From positions 372,001 through 436,000 of the forward strand of contig NZ_RXLQ01000004.1 of NCBI RefSeq assembly GCF_003953935.1: a stretch of 64,000 nt of DNA. Reading direction: 5' to 3'. Both the position numbers and the translations under genes were made by a program. Position 1 is the first letter of the stretch. Every line of letters begins with the position of its first letter. Shown piece after piece: positions 25,607 through 36,624 of this stretch. The notes under the pieces were generated by a model. The model was not told where the DNA came from. It saw only the letters and a list, made by a program, of their open reading frames with translations, and made no database searches. Origin of the DNA: Massilia atriviolacea (GTDB lineage Bacteria > Pseudomonadota > Gammaproteobacteria > Burkholderiales > Burkholderiaceae_D).

Positions 25607-26515
25607 ATGAACGGAGCGACATTCCCGATCTTCGTTGCGGCCGGCGAGGCGCTGACCGACATGATCGCCGAAGCGGGCCAGCAGCACTGGCGCAGCCAGG
25701 TGGGCGGCTCGACCTGGAACGTGGCGCGCGTCATGGCGCGCCTGGGCGTGCCGAGCGCGTTTGCCGGCGCGGTCAGCCGCGACGTGTTCGGCGACCAGCT
25801 GTGGGACGCCAGCGTGGCCGCCGGCCTGGATGTGCGCTTCGTGCAGCGCGAGGCGCGTTCGCCGCTGCTGGCGATCGTCTACCGGACCGACCCGCCCAGC
25901 TATTTTTTCGTCGGCGACGACAGCGCCGACCTGCACTTCGACGCCGCGCGCCTGCCGGACGGCTGGCGCGCGCACTGCAAGTGGGTGCACTTCGGCGGCA
26001 TCAGCCTGGCGCGCGAGCCGCTGGCGGGCAAGCTGGTGGCGCTGGCGGCCTCGCTCAAGGCCGATGGCGTGAGAATCAGCTACGACCCGAACTTCCGCGC
26101 GCTGATGGACCAGCGCTACGACGCCACGCTGCAGCGCATGACGGCGCTGGCCGATGTGATCAAGGTGTCGGACGAAGACCTGGCCGGGCTGTTCCGCACC
26201 AGCGAGCTTGAGAGTGCCTTCGCCACCCTGCGCAGCTATAACCCGGGCGCGAGCTACCTGTACACGCGCGGCGCGCAGGGCGCGTCGCTGCACATCGGCG
26301 CGGACAGCTGGCATGCGGCCGCGCCGCGCATCGCGCTCGTCGACAGCGTCGGCGCGGGCGACGCCAGCATCGCGGCGCTGGCCTGGAGCCTGTTGCACCA
26401 GCCGCAGCGCGTGCCGGCCGATCACCTGCGCTTTGCGGTGGCCGCGGGCGCGGCGGCCTGCCAGTCGGCCGGCGCGGCGCCGCCCTCGCTGGAGGCAATT
26501 GCGGCGCTGATGTAA
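25607..26515 (+). CDS. PfkB-family sugar kinase (probable fructokinase)
   Basis: A 302-residue ribokinase-fold kinase. N-terminal Gly-Gly signature GGSTWN (33-38), the DPNFR strand end (160-164), and the catalytic anion-hole motif DSVGAGD with base Asp252. It starts one base after the isomerase stop, so the two are translationally coupled. The likely reaction is ATP-dependent phosphorylation of fructose produced from mannose, giving fructose-6-phosphate directly and avoiding mannose-6-phosphate isomerase. Mannose itself is a less likely substrate. Confidence 0.87.
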   Translation: MNGATFPIFVAAGEALTDMIAEAGQQHWRSQVGGSTWNVARVMARLGVPSAFAGAVSRDVFGDQLWDASVAAGLDVRFVQREARSPLLAIVYRTDPPSYFFVGDDSADLHFDAARLPDGWRAHCKWVHFGGISLAREPLAGKLVALAASLKADGVRISYDPNFRALMDQRYDATLQRMTALADVIKVSDEDLAGLFRTSELESAFATLRSYNPGASYLYTRGAQGASLHIGADSWHAAAPRIALVDSVGAGDASIAALAWSLLHQPQRVPADHLRFAVAAGAAACQSAGAAPPSLEAIAALM

Positions 26516-26518
26516 GGC

Positions 26519-27418
26519 TCAGGGCTGCGCGCGTGCAAAGCGCGCGGGCGGCAGGCCGACGTGGCGGGTAAAGGCGACGCTGAACGCGCTGGCCGAGGCG
26601 TAGCCGACCCGTGCGGCCACCTCGGCCACCCCGCCTTCCCGGCGCCGCAGCAGATCGCTGGCCAGCGCCATGCGCCAGGCCAGCAGGTAGGCCATCGGCG
26701 GCATGCCGACCGCGCGGCTGAAGCGCTCGAAGAAGGCGGAGCGCGACAGGGCCGCTTCCTTCGCCAGCTGCGCCACGGTCCAGGGGCGGGTGATATTTTC
26801 GTGGATGCGGCGCAGCGCCAGCGCCAGGCGCTCGTCGGCCAGGCCGCGCAACAGGCCCGGCGGGGCCGCGGTGCCGGCCGAGCAGCGCAGCGCTTCGATC
26901 AGCAGCACCTCCAGCAGGCGCGCCAGGACCGGGTCGCGCGCGGGCCGCTGCGCGCGCGATTCGTCGGCGACCAGCCGCACGAGGGTGGCCAGGCGCGCCT
27001 CGCCGCGCACATGCACCAGCTGCGGCAGCAGCGACACCAGCAGGGCCGCATCGGGCGAGCCGAACACGCAGTGCCCCACCAAAAGCAGGACATCGGCCGG
27101 CGCATCCTGCGCGCCGAGCCGGACCTGGCCATCGAGCAGCGCGACCGGCGTGGTGTCGGCATCGCGCGCCGGCGGCGGCGTCCCGCTCGACATCGTAAAT
27201 CCGGACACCGAAGGGATCAGCACGAAGTCGCCCTGCGCCAGCGCGACCGGCGCGCAGCCATCGACCTGCAGGCGGCAGGCGCCGTCGAGCAGCACGCAAT
27301 AAAACGGCTGGCCCGCACCGGCGCGCCGCAGCCGCCAGGCGCCGGCGCCGCCGACCACCTTGGAAAACGGTGCGCGCGGCTGCAGCAAGGTGACAACCTC
27401 GGCGAGTGGATCGACCAT
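26519..27418 (-). CDS. AraC-family regulator with N-terminal cupin domain
   Basis: A 299-residue regulator. The N-terminal half is a cupin-type sensor (FYCVLLDGACRLQVDG, then VALAQGDFVLIPS), as in the AraC_binding/cupin_6 regulators of short-chain dehydrogenases. The C-terminal part has two HTH motifs (WTVAQLAKEAALSRSAFFERFSRAVG and VAEVAARVGYASASAFSVAFTRHVG). The start at 27418 leaves 100 bp to the divergent SDR gene. Local regulation of that SDR gene is likely, since this arrangement is very common. It is convergent with the kinase gene, 3 bp apart. Confidence 0.9.
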   Translation of the reverse strand: MVDPLAEVVTLLQPRAPFSKVVGGAGAWRLRRAGAGQPFYCVLLDGACRLQVDGCAPVALAQGDFVLIPSVSGFTMSSGTPPPARDADTTPVALLDGQVRLGAQDAPADVLLLVGHCVFGSPDAALLVSLLPQLVHVRGEARLATLVRLVADESRAQRPARDPVLARLLEVLLIEALRCSAGTAAPPGLLRGLADERLALALRRIHENITRPWTVAQLAKEAALSRSAFFERFSRAVGMPPMAYLLAWRMALASDLLRRREGGVAEVAARVGYASASAFSVAFTRHVGLPPARFARAQP

Positions 27419-27518
27419 GAACCGGACTCCTGCACATGAAAACTGGACTGGCGATTGTAGCAAGTCCGGCCCCATCCCTCTACAGTGGATGCACTGCCAA
27501 CCACCTACAGGAGTCATC

Positions 27519-28265
27519 ATGAACACCGTCCTCATTACCGGCTGCTCGTCCGGCTTCGGCCTGGAAACCGCCCGCCACTTCCTGGAACGCGACTGGAACG
27601 TCATCGCCGCCATGCGCACGCCGCGCGCCGATGTGCTGCCGCCGTCGCCGCGCCTGCGCATCGTCGCGCTCGACGTCACCAGTGCCGACAGCATCGCCAG
27701 CGCCATCGGCGCCGCCGGGCCGATCGACGTCCTGGTCAATAACGCCGGCATCGGCATGCTGGGCGCCCTGGAAGGCACGACCATGACCAGCGCGCGCGAG
27801 GTGTTCGAGACCAACACCCTCGGCACGATCGCGATGACGCAGGCGGTGCTGCCCCGGTTCAGGCAGCGCAGGTCCGGCGCGATCGTCAACGTCAGCTCGA
27901 GCGTGACCTGCGAGCCGCTGCCGCTGCTGTCGGTGTACACGGCCAGCAAGGCGGCGGTGAACGCCTTTACCGAGTCGCTGGCGCTGGAACTGGCGCCATT
28001 CGGCATCCATGCGCGGCTGGTGCTGCCGGGACGCGCGCCGCAAACCCGCTTCGGCGAGAATGCCCGCGCGCGCATGGAAGGCGCCATCCCCGACGCCTAT
28101 GCCGACCTGGCGCAGCGCGTCTTTGCGGGACGGAGCGCATCGGCGGCGGTCACGCTGGCGCAGGACGTGGCCGACGCCGTGTGGCGCGCGGCGACCGACC
28201 CGGCGGCGCCGATGCGCATCGCCGCCGGCGCCGACGCGCTCGCCCTGGCCGGATCGCAGCGCTAG
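27519..28265 (+). CDS. Short-chain dehydrogenase/reductase
   Basis: A 248-residue classical SDR with NAD(P)-binding TGCSSGFG (7-14), NNAG (74-77), the Ser in NVSSSV (about 124-129) and catalytic Tyr140-x3-Lys144. The start at 27519 follows CAGGAGTCATC. The cofactor loop has Arg after strand 2 (AMRTPRAD), which suggests NADP(H). The substrate is unknown. It is divergent from the AraC/cupin regulator, which probably controls it. Confidence 0.92.
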   Translation: MNTVLITGCSSGFGLETARHFLERDWNVIAAMRTPRADVLPPSPRLRIVALDVTSADSIASAIGAAGPIDVLVNNAGIGMLGALEGTTMTSAREVFETNTLGTIAMTQAVLPRFRQRRSGAIVNVSSSVTCEPLPLLSVYTASKAAVNAFTESLALELAPFGIHARLVLPGRAPQTRFGENARARMEGAIPDAYADLAQRVFAGRSASAAVTLAQDVADAVWRAATDPAAPMRIAAGADALALAGSQR

Positions 28266-28333
28266 CCCGGCGCGGCGGGCGCCGGTGCGCGCCGCGCTAC
28301 AATGCCTGACCGGTCCCCGAGAAAGCGCCGCCC

Positions 28334-29080
28334 ATGCCCGTCAACTACGCCAGAAGGCTTACCGCGCCAAGCCGCTCCAGCCACGCCAATGCGCACCTGG
28401 GCTACATGCTGGCGTTCGTGGCCGGCGCCATCAACGCCGGCGGCTTCCTGGCGGTGAAGCGCTACACCTCGCACATGACCGGCGTGGTCTCGGCCATGGC
28501 CGACGACCTGGTGCTGGGCGCGCACGCGCTGGTCTGGACCGGCCTGGGCGCGCTGCTCGCCTTCATGGCCGGCGCGGCCTGCACCGCGATCATGGTCAAC
28601 TACGGCCGCCGCCGCGCCCTGCATGGCGAATATGCGCTGCCCTTGATGCTCGAAGCGCTCCTGCTGCTGTGCTTCGGCCTGCTCGGCGCACGCCTGGCCG
28701 GAATCGACGGCCTGTTCGCCTCGGTGACGGTGATGCTGCTCAGTTTTATCATGGGCTTGCAGAACGCCCTGATCACCAAACTCTCGCGCGCCGAGATCCG
28801 CACCACGCACATCACCGGCATCGTCACCGACATCGGCATCGAACTGGGCAAGATGATGTACTGGAACCGCGCCGCGCTGGAACCGGTCGCCGGCAACCGC
28901 AAACGCCTGGCCGTGCTGGGCACGCTGGCCTGCTGCTTCTTTCTCGGCGGCATCGCCGGCGCCTTCGGTTTCAGCCGGCTCGGTTACGTGGCGACGGTCC
29001 CGCTGGCGCTTGCACTGATGAGCTTGGCTGTGCTGCCGCTGCTGGACGACATTAAAAATCTTGCAACACGCAAGCCTTAG
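28334..29080 (+). CDS. DUF1275 (YoaK-type) multi-pass membrane protein
   Basis: A 248-residue inner-membrane protein with about six or seven hydrophobic segments. GAINAGGFLAVKRYTSHMTG (first 60 residues) and MGLQNALITKLS...RTTHITGIVTDIG in the middle are the repeated-half signatures of DUF1275. These proteins are predicted transporters or permease-like, without established function. It stands 68 bp after the SDR gene and 131 bp before uppP. Confidence 0.87.
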   Translation: MPVNYARRLTAPSRSSHANAHLGYMLAFVAGAINAGGFLAVKRYTSHMTGVVSAMADDLVLGAHALVWTGLGALLAFMAGAACTAIMVNYGRRRALHGEYALPLMLEALLLLCFGLLGARLAGIDGLFASVTVMLLSFIMGLQNALITKLSRAEIRTTHITGIVTDIGIELGKMMYWNRAALEPVAGNRKRLAVLGTLACCFFLGGIAGAFGFSRLGYVATVPLALALMSLAVLPLLDDIKNLATRKP

Positions 29081-29211
29081 CGCGCCATCGCCAGAAAAAC
29101 GCCGCGCGCATGCGGCCCGATCATAAGACGGAGGCGTGCTCGTGGTAAGCTTCGACCCCGCACCGTGCCGTCATCCGGTCCGACTTTTCTGATAACAACA
29201 CAAACTGCTTC

Positions 29212-30050
29212 ATGGACATAACTCTCGCACTCGCGCTTAAAGCCATCATCATGGGCCTGGTGGAAGGATTCACCGAATTCCTGCCGATTTCCTCGACCGG
29301 CCACCTGATCCTTGCAGGCAGCCTGCTCGACTTCACCGACGAGAAAGCGAAAGTGTTCGAGATCGTGATCCAGGCCGGCGCCATCATGGCGGTGTGCTGG
29401 GAATACCGCGCGCGCATCGCCTCGGTGATGAGCGGGCTGACCTCCGACCCGAAGGCGCAGAAGTTCATGATCAACCTGATCGTCGCCTTCCTGCCGCTCG
29501 CGCTGCTCGGTCTGGTGCTGGGCAAGATGATCAAGTCGGCCCTGTTCAAGCCGGTGCCGGTGGCGATGGCCTTCATCATCGGCGGCTTCATCATCCTGTG
29601 GGTGGAGCGCCGCAACAGGCTCCATCCGCCGGTGGTGCGGGTCGAAACGGTGGACGACATGACCCTGCTCGACGCCTTCAAGGTCGGCTGCGCGCAGGCG
29701 GTGGCGCTCATTCCCGGCACCAGCCGCTCGGGCGCGACCATCATCGGCGCGATGATGTTCGGCCTGCCGCGCAAGGCCGCCACCGAATTCTCGTTCTTCC
29801 TCGCGATCCCGACCCTGCTGCTGGCCACCGTGTATTCCCTGATCAAGGAACGCGACGTGCTGTCGATGGCCGACCTGCCGCTGTTCTCGATCGGCTCGAT
29901 CGCGGCCTTCATCTCGGCCTTCCTGTGCGTGCGCTGGCTGCTGCGCTACATCAGCACCCATGACTTCACGGTGTTCGCCTGGTACCGGATCGTGTTCGGC
30001 ATCGTGGTGCTGGCCAGCTCGCACTACGGATGGGTCGTTTGGGCGGAATA

Positions 30051-30051
<1 letters not shown>
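29212..30051 (+). CDS. uppP: Undecaprenyl-diphosphatase
   Basis: A 279-residue inner-membrane phosphatase that recycles the peptidoglycan lipid carrier by converting undecaprenyl diphosphate to the monophosphate. Motif 1 [14 protein letters not shown] (18-31) carries the catalytic Glu pair and Ser/His, and motif 2 [10 protein letters not shown] (about 166-175) the phosphate-binding Arg. Seven to eight membrane segments. Its TAA overlaps the ATG of recQ (TAATG, sharing one base), so the two are translationally coupled. Confidence 0.96.
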
Positions 30052-31874
<1,823 letters not shown>

Positions 31875-31877
31875 AGC

Positions 31878-32765
31878 CTATTCCGTCACCGCCTGGCGGT
31901 AGCGTCCCGGCGGCGCGCCGAGCGCCTTGCTGAAGCGGTGGCTGAAGTGACTCAGGTCGGCGTAGCCGCAGGCGGCGGCAATCTGCTGCAAGGGCAGCTT
32001 GCCGGCCTTGAGCAGGACGCGCGCGCGCTCGATGCGGCGCTGCGCCACCCAGCCCGAGGGCGGCATCCCGAACGAGACGCGGAACATGCGCGCCAGGTGA
32101 AACTCCGACATGCACGCCAGCTGCGCCAGCTCGCCCAGGGTGATCGGCTGCGCCAGGCGCTGCTCGATGTAGTCGGCCAGGCGGCGCCGGACCAGCGGCG
32201 CCAGGCCGCCGCGCAGGCGCGGGTCGCGCCGCACGATGGCCTGCGAACGAAGCAGTTCGCTCAGGGCGTCGTGGGTGGTCTCGTTGGCGCGCAGCAGCTG
32301 GCCGGGGTCTTCCCACGACTGCCCGACCAGGGCCTCGCACAGCTGCACGATGCGCGGATTCTCGAAGTAGGTGCGGTCGGCCAGGGTCAGTTCGCGCGGT
32401 TCGCGGTCCAGCTCCAGCACCGCGCGCCGGGTGAAATGCTCGGGCATGAAATATACGTGCAGCAGGCGCAGATGGTCGCGCACCACCCATTCAGATTCGT
32501 GCCAGTCGGGCATGGAGCACAGGCGCTGCGGCGCGCCGTAGCGGCCCGGCACGCCGGCGCGCTCGGTGCGGTAGCCGCCGCCCAGGTAGCACGACAGGGT
32601 ATGGTGGCCCGGCTGCACGTAGCTGGTGACGGCTTCGCGCGTGTCGCGGCGCCAGATCGCCGCGGCCATGCCGTCGCCCAGCCACGCGAAACGTTCGAGC
32701 GTGGCGTCGGTGCCGTACATGGTGTTGAAGACGGCGTGCGAGATGGGCAAAGGGCGTGAATCCAT
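31878..32765 (-). CDS. AraC-family regulator
   Basis: A 295-residue regulator with a C-terminal double HTH (ITLGELAQLACMSEFHLARMFRVSFG and LQQIAAACGYADLSHFSHRFSKALG). The N-terminal half (LSCYLGGGYRTER...VYFMPEHF) resembles the sensor of AraC proteins that control efflux or metabolic genes. The start at 32765 avoids the ten-residue extension from 32795. It is divergent from an EamA permease gene about 100 bp away, which is the most likely target. Confidence 0.9.
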   Translation of the reverse strand: MDSRPLPISHAVFNTMYGTDATLERFAWLGDGMAAAIWRRDTREAVTSYVQPGHHTLSCYLGGGYRTERAGVPGRYGAPQRLCSMPDWHESEWVVRDHLRLLHVYFMPEHFTRRAVLELDREPRELTLADRTYFENPRIVQLCEALVGQSWEDPGQLLRANETTHDALSELLRSQAIVRRDPRLRGGLAPLVRRRLADYIEQRLAQPITLGELAQLACMSEFHLARMFRVSFGMPPSGWVAQRRIERARVLLKAGKLPLQQIAAACGYADLSHFSHRFSKALGAPPGRYRQAVTE

Positions 32766-32866
32766 GCTGAAAAGTCTAGCATGGCGGGCGCGCAATCGAC
32801 GCCCGCCCCTGCAAAGTGCGCAAGATCAGACAAATGGCGCCGGCCCGGCCGGGGCAAGATGGCGCC

Positions 32867-33796
32867 ATGAATATCTTCCTCTACTTCCTCACCGTCCTGA
32901 TCTGGGGTACCACCTGGATCGCCATCACCTTTCAACTCGGCGTGGTGCCGGCGCCGGTATCGATCGCCTACCGCTTCTGGATCGCCAGCGCGGTGCTGAT
33001 GCTGTTTTTGATCGCCACGCGCAAGCCGCTCTGGCCGCCGCGCAGCGCCTGGCGCTACCTGCTGGCGCAGGGACTGGCCCTGTTCTGCTGTAATTTCCTG
33101 TGTTTTTACTATGCCAGCCAGTGGGTCCCGAGCGGGCTGGTGGCGGTGGTGTTTTCGACCGCGCCGATCTGGAACGCCATCAACGGCCGCCTTTTCATGG
33201 GACGCCCGATCCGGCCCCAGGTCCTCGGCGGCGCGCTGCTCGGACTGGGCGGGATCGCCCTGCTGTTCCTGCCGCAGATGCGCAGCCACTGGAACGACAG
33301 CGGCATGCTGCTCGGCCTGGCCCTGGCGCTGCTGGGCACCTTGTGCTTCTCGACCGGGAACCTGCTGTCGTCGCGCATGCAGTCGCTCGGCCTGACGCCC
33401 TGGCTGACCAATACCTGGGCCATGCTGATCGGCGCCACCATCCTCGGTTGCGGCGCCTGGCTCCTGAACATGCCCTTCACGATCGAACCCGGCGTGCGCT
33501 ACGCGGCCTCGCTGCTGTACCTGGCCATTCCCGGCTCGGTGGTGGGGTTTACCGCCTACCTGCTGCTGGTCGGGCGCATCGGCCCGGACCGCGCCGCCTA
33601 TTCGACGGTGCTGTTCCCGGTGGTGGCGCTGAGCGTGTCGACCGTCCTCGAAGGCTACCAGTGGAGCGCCATGGCGGTCGGCGGCCTGCTGCTGGTGTTG
33701 GGCGGGAACCTGCTGGCCTTCATGCAGCCCGGCGCGCGCCGATCCAGGTCGCCCGGTGCCACAAGCGTTCCAGCGGCCCCTGGGCGTGGCGCCTGA
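32867..33796 (+). CDS. EamA/DMT-superfamily permease
   Basis: A 309-residue inner-membrane protein with ten hydrophobic helices in two EamA repeats. The first repeat opens with LIWGTTWIAITFQLG; the second with LGTLCFSTGNLLSSR. Members export amino acids or other metabolites. Divergent from an AraC regulator. The C-terminal coding sequence overlaps that of the convergent DUF418 gene by 77 bp (33720-33796), an unusually long overlap of two genes that each look complete. Confidence 0.9.
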   Translation: MNIFLYFLTVLIWGTTWIAITFQLGVVPAPVSIAYRFWIASAVLMLFLIATRKPLWPPRSAWRYLLAQGLALFCCNFLCFYYASQWVPSGLVAVVFSTAPIWNAINGRLFMGRPIRPQVLGGALLGLGGIALLFLPQMRSHWNDSGMLLGLALALLGTLCFSTGNLLSSRMQSLGLTPWLTNTWAMLIGATILGCGAWLLNMPFTIEPGVRYAASLLYLAIPGSVVGFTAYLLLVGRIGPDRAAYSTVLFPVVALSVSTVLEGYQWSAMAVGGLLLVLGGNLLAFMQPGARRSRSPGATSVPAAPGRGA

Positions 33797-34895
33797 GCCA
33801 CCAGGCGCAGAAGGCGCACTGCAGCGCCGCCAGCACCACGCCGATCAAGAGGCACACGCTGGCGCCGGTGACCTTGTACAGGCCCAGGCCGAAGCCGTAG
33901 TAGATAAACGAGCCGACGACCGACTGCGTGAAGTAGGCGGTCAGGCTCATTCTTCCCAGGGGAGCGAGCACGCGCAGCGCGCGCGTGAGCGCCCCGCCCT
34001 GGTACAGCAGGACGAAGCAGGCCACCAGCACCAGCATCAACGCCACATTCGACCAGGAGGCGACGATGGTGCCCAGCGGGCGGCGCACGGCGGCGCTTGC
34101 GACCCAGTCGGGCAGCAGGGTACGGATGGTGTACAGCGGCAGGAACAGCGCGCTGGCGGCAAGCAGCGTGCGGCGCCAGAAGCGCATGGCGTTCGCGCTT
34201 GCCGCGAACAGGCCGCGCCGCCCGGCCAGCATGCCGAGCATGAACAGCGCCACGATCTGGAAGACGCGGCCGTTTTCCCAGCTCCAGTGGATCACCGCCA
34301 GCTTGCCGTTGGTGAGGTTGCCGGCCCAGGCGCGCAGGACCGAGTCGCCCGCCAGGTAATCGTTGATGCGGCCGAAGTACTGCCACGAGACCGGATCGCC
34401 GATGAGCGCATCCGGATGGCGCAGGGCGCCGGCCAGCACCAGCCATTCGTAGGGCTGGAGCATGAGGACGGCGGCCAGCGCCAGCAAGGCGCCGTCGCGC
34501 AGGCGCGCCGCCGGCAGCAGGCACAGGCCGAGGACCGCGTAGATGGTGAGGATGTCGCCATGGAAGAACATCGAATTGAGCATGCCGAAGCCGAACAGCA
34601 CCAGCAGGCGCCAGCCGTAGCGCACCCGAAAATCCTCGCCGCGCTCCTGGCGCGCCTGCGACTGCAGGTGGAAGGTCAGGCCGAACAGCAGCGCGAAGAT
34701 GGCGTACGACTTGCCGCCGAAAAGGAAGAAGGCCACTTCCCACACGATCTTGTCGAGGGCGGCCAGCCAGGCCGGCGCGCCGGGCACGACGTAGTACAGG
34801 TCGAAATGCTCGATGTTATGGAGCAGCATGATCGAGACGACGGCGAAGCCGCGCAATGTGTCGACCACGTCCAGGCGGGGTGCATGTGAACCCAT
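33720..34895 (-). CDS. DUF418/YeiB-family membrane protein
   Basis: A 391-residue inner-membrane protein. The N-terminal RLDVVDTLRGFAVVSIMLLHNIEHF is the heparan-alpha-glucosaminide acetyltransferase-like opening of YeiB, and the C-terminal half (LGRMSLTAYFTQSVVGSFIYYG) is the DUF418 domain. About ten membrane segments. The substrate is unknown; an acyl transfer role is inferred from the related family. The 3' end overlaps the permease gene. Confidence 0.9.
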   Translation of the reverse strand: MGSHAPRLDVVDTLRGFAVVSIMLLHNIEHFDLYYVVPGAPAWLAALDKIVWEVAFFLFGGKSYAIFALLFGLTFHLQSQARQERGEDFRVRYGWRLLVLFGFGMLNSMFFHGDILTIYAVLGLCLLPAARLRDGALLALAAVLMLQPYEWLVLAGALRHPDALIGDPVSWQYFGRINDYLAGDSVLRAWAGNLTNGKLAVIHWSWENGRVFQIVALFMLGMLAGRRGLFAASANAMRFWRRTLLAASALFLPLYTIRTLLPDWVASAAVRRPLGTIVASWSNVALMLVLVACFVLLYQGGALTRALRVLAPLGRMSLTAYFTQSVVGSFIYYGFGLGLYKVTGASVCLLIGVVLAALQCAFCAWWLRRHAQGPLERLWHRATWIGARRAA

Positions 34896-35023
34896 CGGGT
34901 TGACTCCTCGTGAAGAAGCGTACCAAGAAATCGTATTCTATTTGGAAACGCTACCACCATGGAGAAAAATAATCGGCGATGCAGCCGGGTCGCCGCACCG
35001 CCGGGTGCCGTCTGGCGAGCCGC

Positions 35024-35731
35024 TTATTTTCTGGTAAACACCAGGTCCCACACGCCGTGGCCGAGCTTGATGCCGCGGTTTTCGAACTTGGTCAGCGGAC
35101 GGTAGGCCGGCTGCGGCGCGTAGCCCTCGGCCGTGTTTTGCAGCAGCGGCTCGGCGCCCAGCACCTCGAGCATCTGGACCGCATAGTCTTCCCAGTCGGT
35201 AGCGCAATGCAGGTAGCCGCCCGGCGCCAGGCGCTCGGCCAGCAGCTTGACGAACGGCGGCTGCAGCAGGCGGCGCTTGTTGTGGCGCGCCTTGTGCCAC
35301 GGGTCCGGGAAGAACACGTGCACGCCGGCCAGCGAGCCGGGCGGGATCATCTGGTTCAGCACTTCGACCGCGTCGTGCTGGATCAGGCGCAGGTTGCTCA
35401 GGCCCTGTTCGCCGATCTGCTTGAGCAGGCTGCCGACGCCGGGCGTGTGCACTTCGACGCCGATGAAGTCCTTCTCCGGCATGCCCTTGGCGATGTGCGA
35501 GGTGGTGTCGCCCATGCCGAAGCCGATTTCGAGGATCACCGGGGCCTTGCGGCCGAAGGCCTGTTCGAAGTCGAGCGGCGCCTTGGCATACGCGAGCAGG
35601 AACTTCGGTCCCAGTTCTTCCAGCGCGCGCGCCTGGGCGATCGACAGGCGCCCGGCGCGCGTGACGAAGCTGCGGATGCGATGTTCGGTCGGGTCGTACA
35701 ACATCGGGCGGTTCGGGGTATCTGCGGACAT
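35024..35731 (-). CDS. trmB: tRNA (guanine-N7-)-methyltransferase
   Basis: A 235-residue SAM-dependent enzyme that makes m7G46 in tRNA. The SAM loop [14 protein letters not shown] (about 68-81) and [16 protein letters not shown] (about 138-153), which carries the catalytic and tRNA-contacting residues, are diagnostic. TKFENRG near the C-terminus is also conserved. It stands alone on the minus strand. Confidence 0.96.
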   Translation of the reverse strand: MSADTPNRPMLYDPTEHRIRSFVTRAGRLSIAQARALEELGPKFLLAYAKAPLDFEQAFGRKAPVILEIGFGMGDTTSHIAKGMPEKDFIGVEVHTPGVGSLLKQIGEQGLSNLRLIQHDAVEVLNQMIPPGSLAGVHVFFPDPWHKARHNKRRLLQPPFVKLLAERLAPGGYLHCATDWEDYAVQMLEVLGAEPLLQNTAEGYAPQPAYRPLTKFENRGIKLGHGVWDLVFTRK

Positions 35732-35807
35732 GGGGATGGGGGAAGAAAAAAAGGCCGGACGACATTATATCGTACCGGCCTGCGCTACAGGCGGCGGGCG
35801 TGAGGCC

Positions 35808-36230
35808 TTACATGGGTTTGTCGGATTGGCCGTTCAGGTGCTCCATGCGCGAGATGCCGGCCGAGAGATAGCGTTCCAGCACGCGCGAGCCGCCGTACGC
35901 CGCAATCGTGATGCAGCCCGGTTGCAGCAGGAGCGGGATCTCCTGCCACGCGCACAGCGAGTACGTGACCAGGCCGGCCACCAGGGAGACCAGGATATCC
36001 TTGGCGATTTCGAGCGGCAGCGACTTGATCGTCACGTTCGGGCTGGCGATCTTTTGCAAGGTGCCGGCGGCGCCGCCGACCAGGGACAGGGTGACGGCGA
36101 CCGCCACGCCATCGAGCGGGATGCTCGACAGGTCGCTGGCGAAGCTGGTGGCGGCCGATGCGCTGGCGTCCCATGAGGCGAGCAGCCAGGTGGGGGCAAG
36201 CCCTTGTTTCAGGTTGAGTAAGGCGCGCAT
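35808..36230 (-). CDS. Holin-like small membrane protein (phage-type)
   Basis: A 140-residue protein with three hydrophobic segments (about 41-58, 76-94 and 99-115), a charged tail and a short N-terminal soluble part, the layout of class I phage holins. A perfect ribosome site AAGGAGGTCCC precedes the ATG. It is the last gene of a short leftward operon behind an XRE repressor-like gene. No endolysin or spanin follows. Family membership is inferred from size, topology and neighbours, not from a diagnostic motif. Confidence 0.6.
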   Translation of the reverse strand: MRALLNLKQGLAPTWLLASWDASASAATSFASDLSSIPLDGVAVAVTLSLVGGAAGTLQKIASPNVTIKSLPLEIAKDILVSLVAGLVTYSLCAWQEIPLLLQPGCITIAAYGGSRVLERYLSAGISRMEHLNGQSDKPM

Positions 36231-36394
36231 GGGACCTCCTTGAAGCGCAGGTGGGAATCAGGAGCGTCAGCGCCTTCCGGGCTCCGGCGTTCCAGTACAT
36301 GGGTGTTCGGTGCGCGCCCGGCGGACCGGGCGGGCTGCGGACGTGACGGTCCCGCTGCGGCGGCAACGCCGCCGGCAATGTTGGTGCTGTTCAT
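36209..36394 (-). CDS. Small ORF between the XRE gene and the holin-like gene
   Basis: A 61-residue protein, Ala/Pro/Arg-rich and without a recognised domain. It is preceded by TGAGGCACCT, a good ribosome site, lies 17 bp after the XRE gene and overlaps the holin-like start by 22 bp, which looks like operon-type coupling. It could be a translated leader or a small regulator such as an antiholin-like partner, although it has no strong membrane segment. Confidence 0.4.
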   Translation of the reverse strand: MNSTNIAGGVAAAAGPSRPQPARSAGRAPNTHVLERRSPEGADAPDSHLRFKEVPCAPYST

Positions 36395-36411
36395 AGGTGC
36401 CTCAGGTCAAC

Positions 36412-36618
36412 TCAACGGTCCGCTTTCGGAGCAAGCGGGCATTTCAGTGCGTGCAGTGCGCAGATGGCGTGAAAGGTGGCGATTTTGCAATCCGCCTGGC
36501 CATTCAGAATGCGGCTGACGGTCGGCTGGGTGCTACCCAGCGCCCGCGCGATCCGCATCTCCGTCCACCCCGTTGCTTCCTTGATTTCCCGTAACAGGGT
36601 GGAGATTTCTTTATCCAT
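36412..36618 (-). CDS. XRE-type HTH regulator (Cro-like)
   Basis: A 68-residue protein consisting of one HTH (TEMRIARALGSTQPTVSRILNGQADCK) and a short tail. It is divergent from an S24 repressor, as cro is from cI. The start at 36618 has no ribosome site. A TTGAAA/TAGACT promoter with a 17-bp spacer (36653-36625) would start transcription at or within a base of this ATG, so the message may be leaderless. An ATG two codons upstream would not fit that start point. Confidence 0.75.
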   Translation of the reverse strand: MDKEISTLLREIKEATGWTEMRIARALGSTQPTVSRILNGQADCKIATFHAICALHALKCPLAPKADR

Positions 36619-36624
36619 GTACAC

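Noticed and set aside
27419-28087. N-terminal extension of the AraC/cupin regulator over the SDR gene
   Set aside because: The extension lies opposite an intact SDR gene with its own ribosome site, and 27418 gives normal length for this regulator family.
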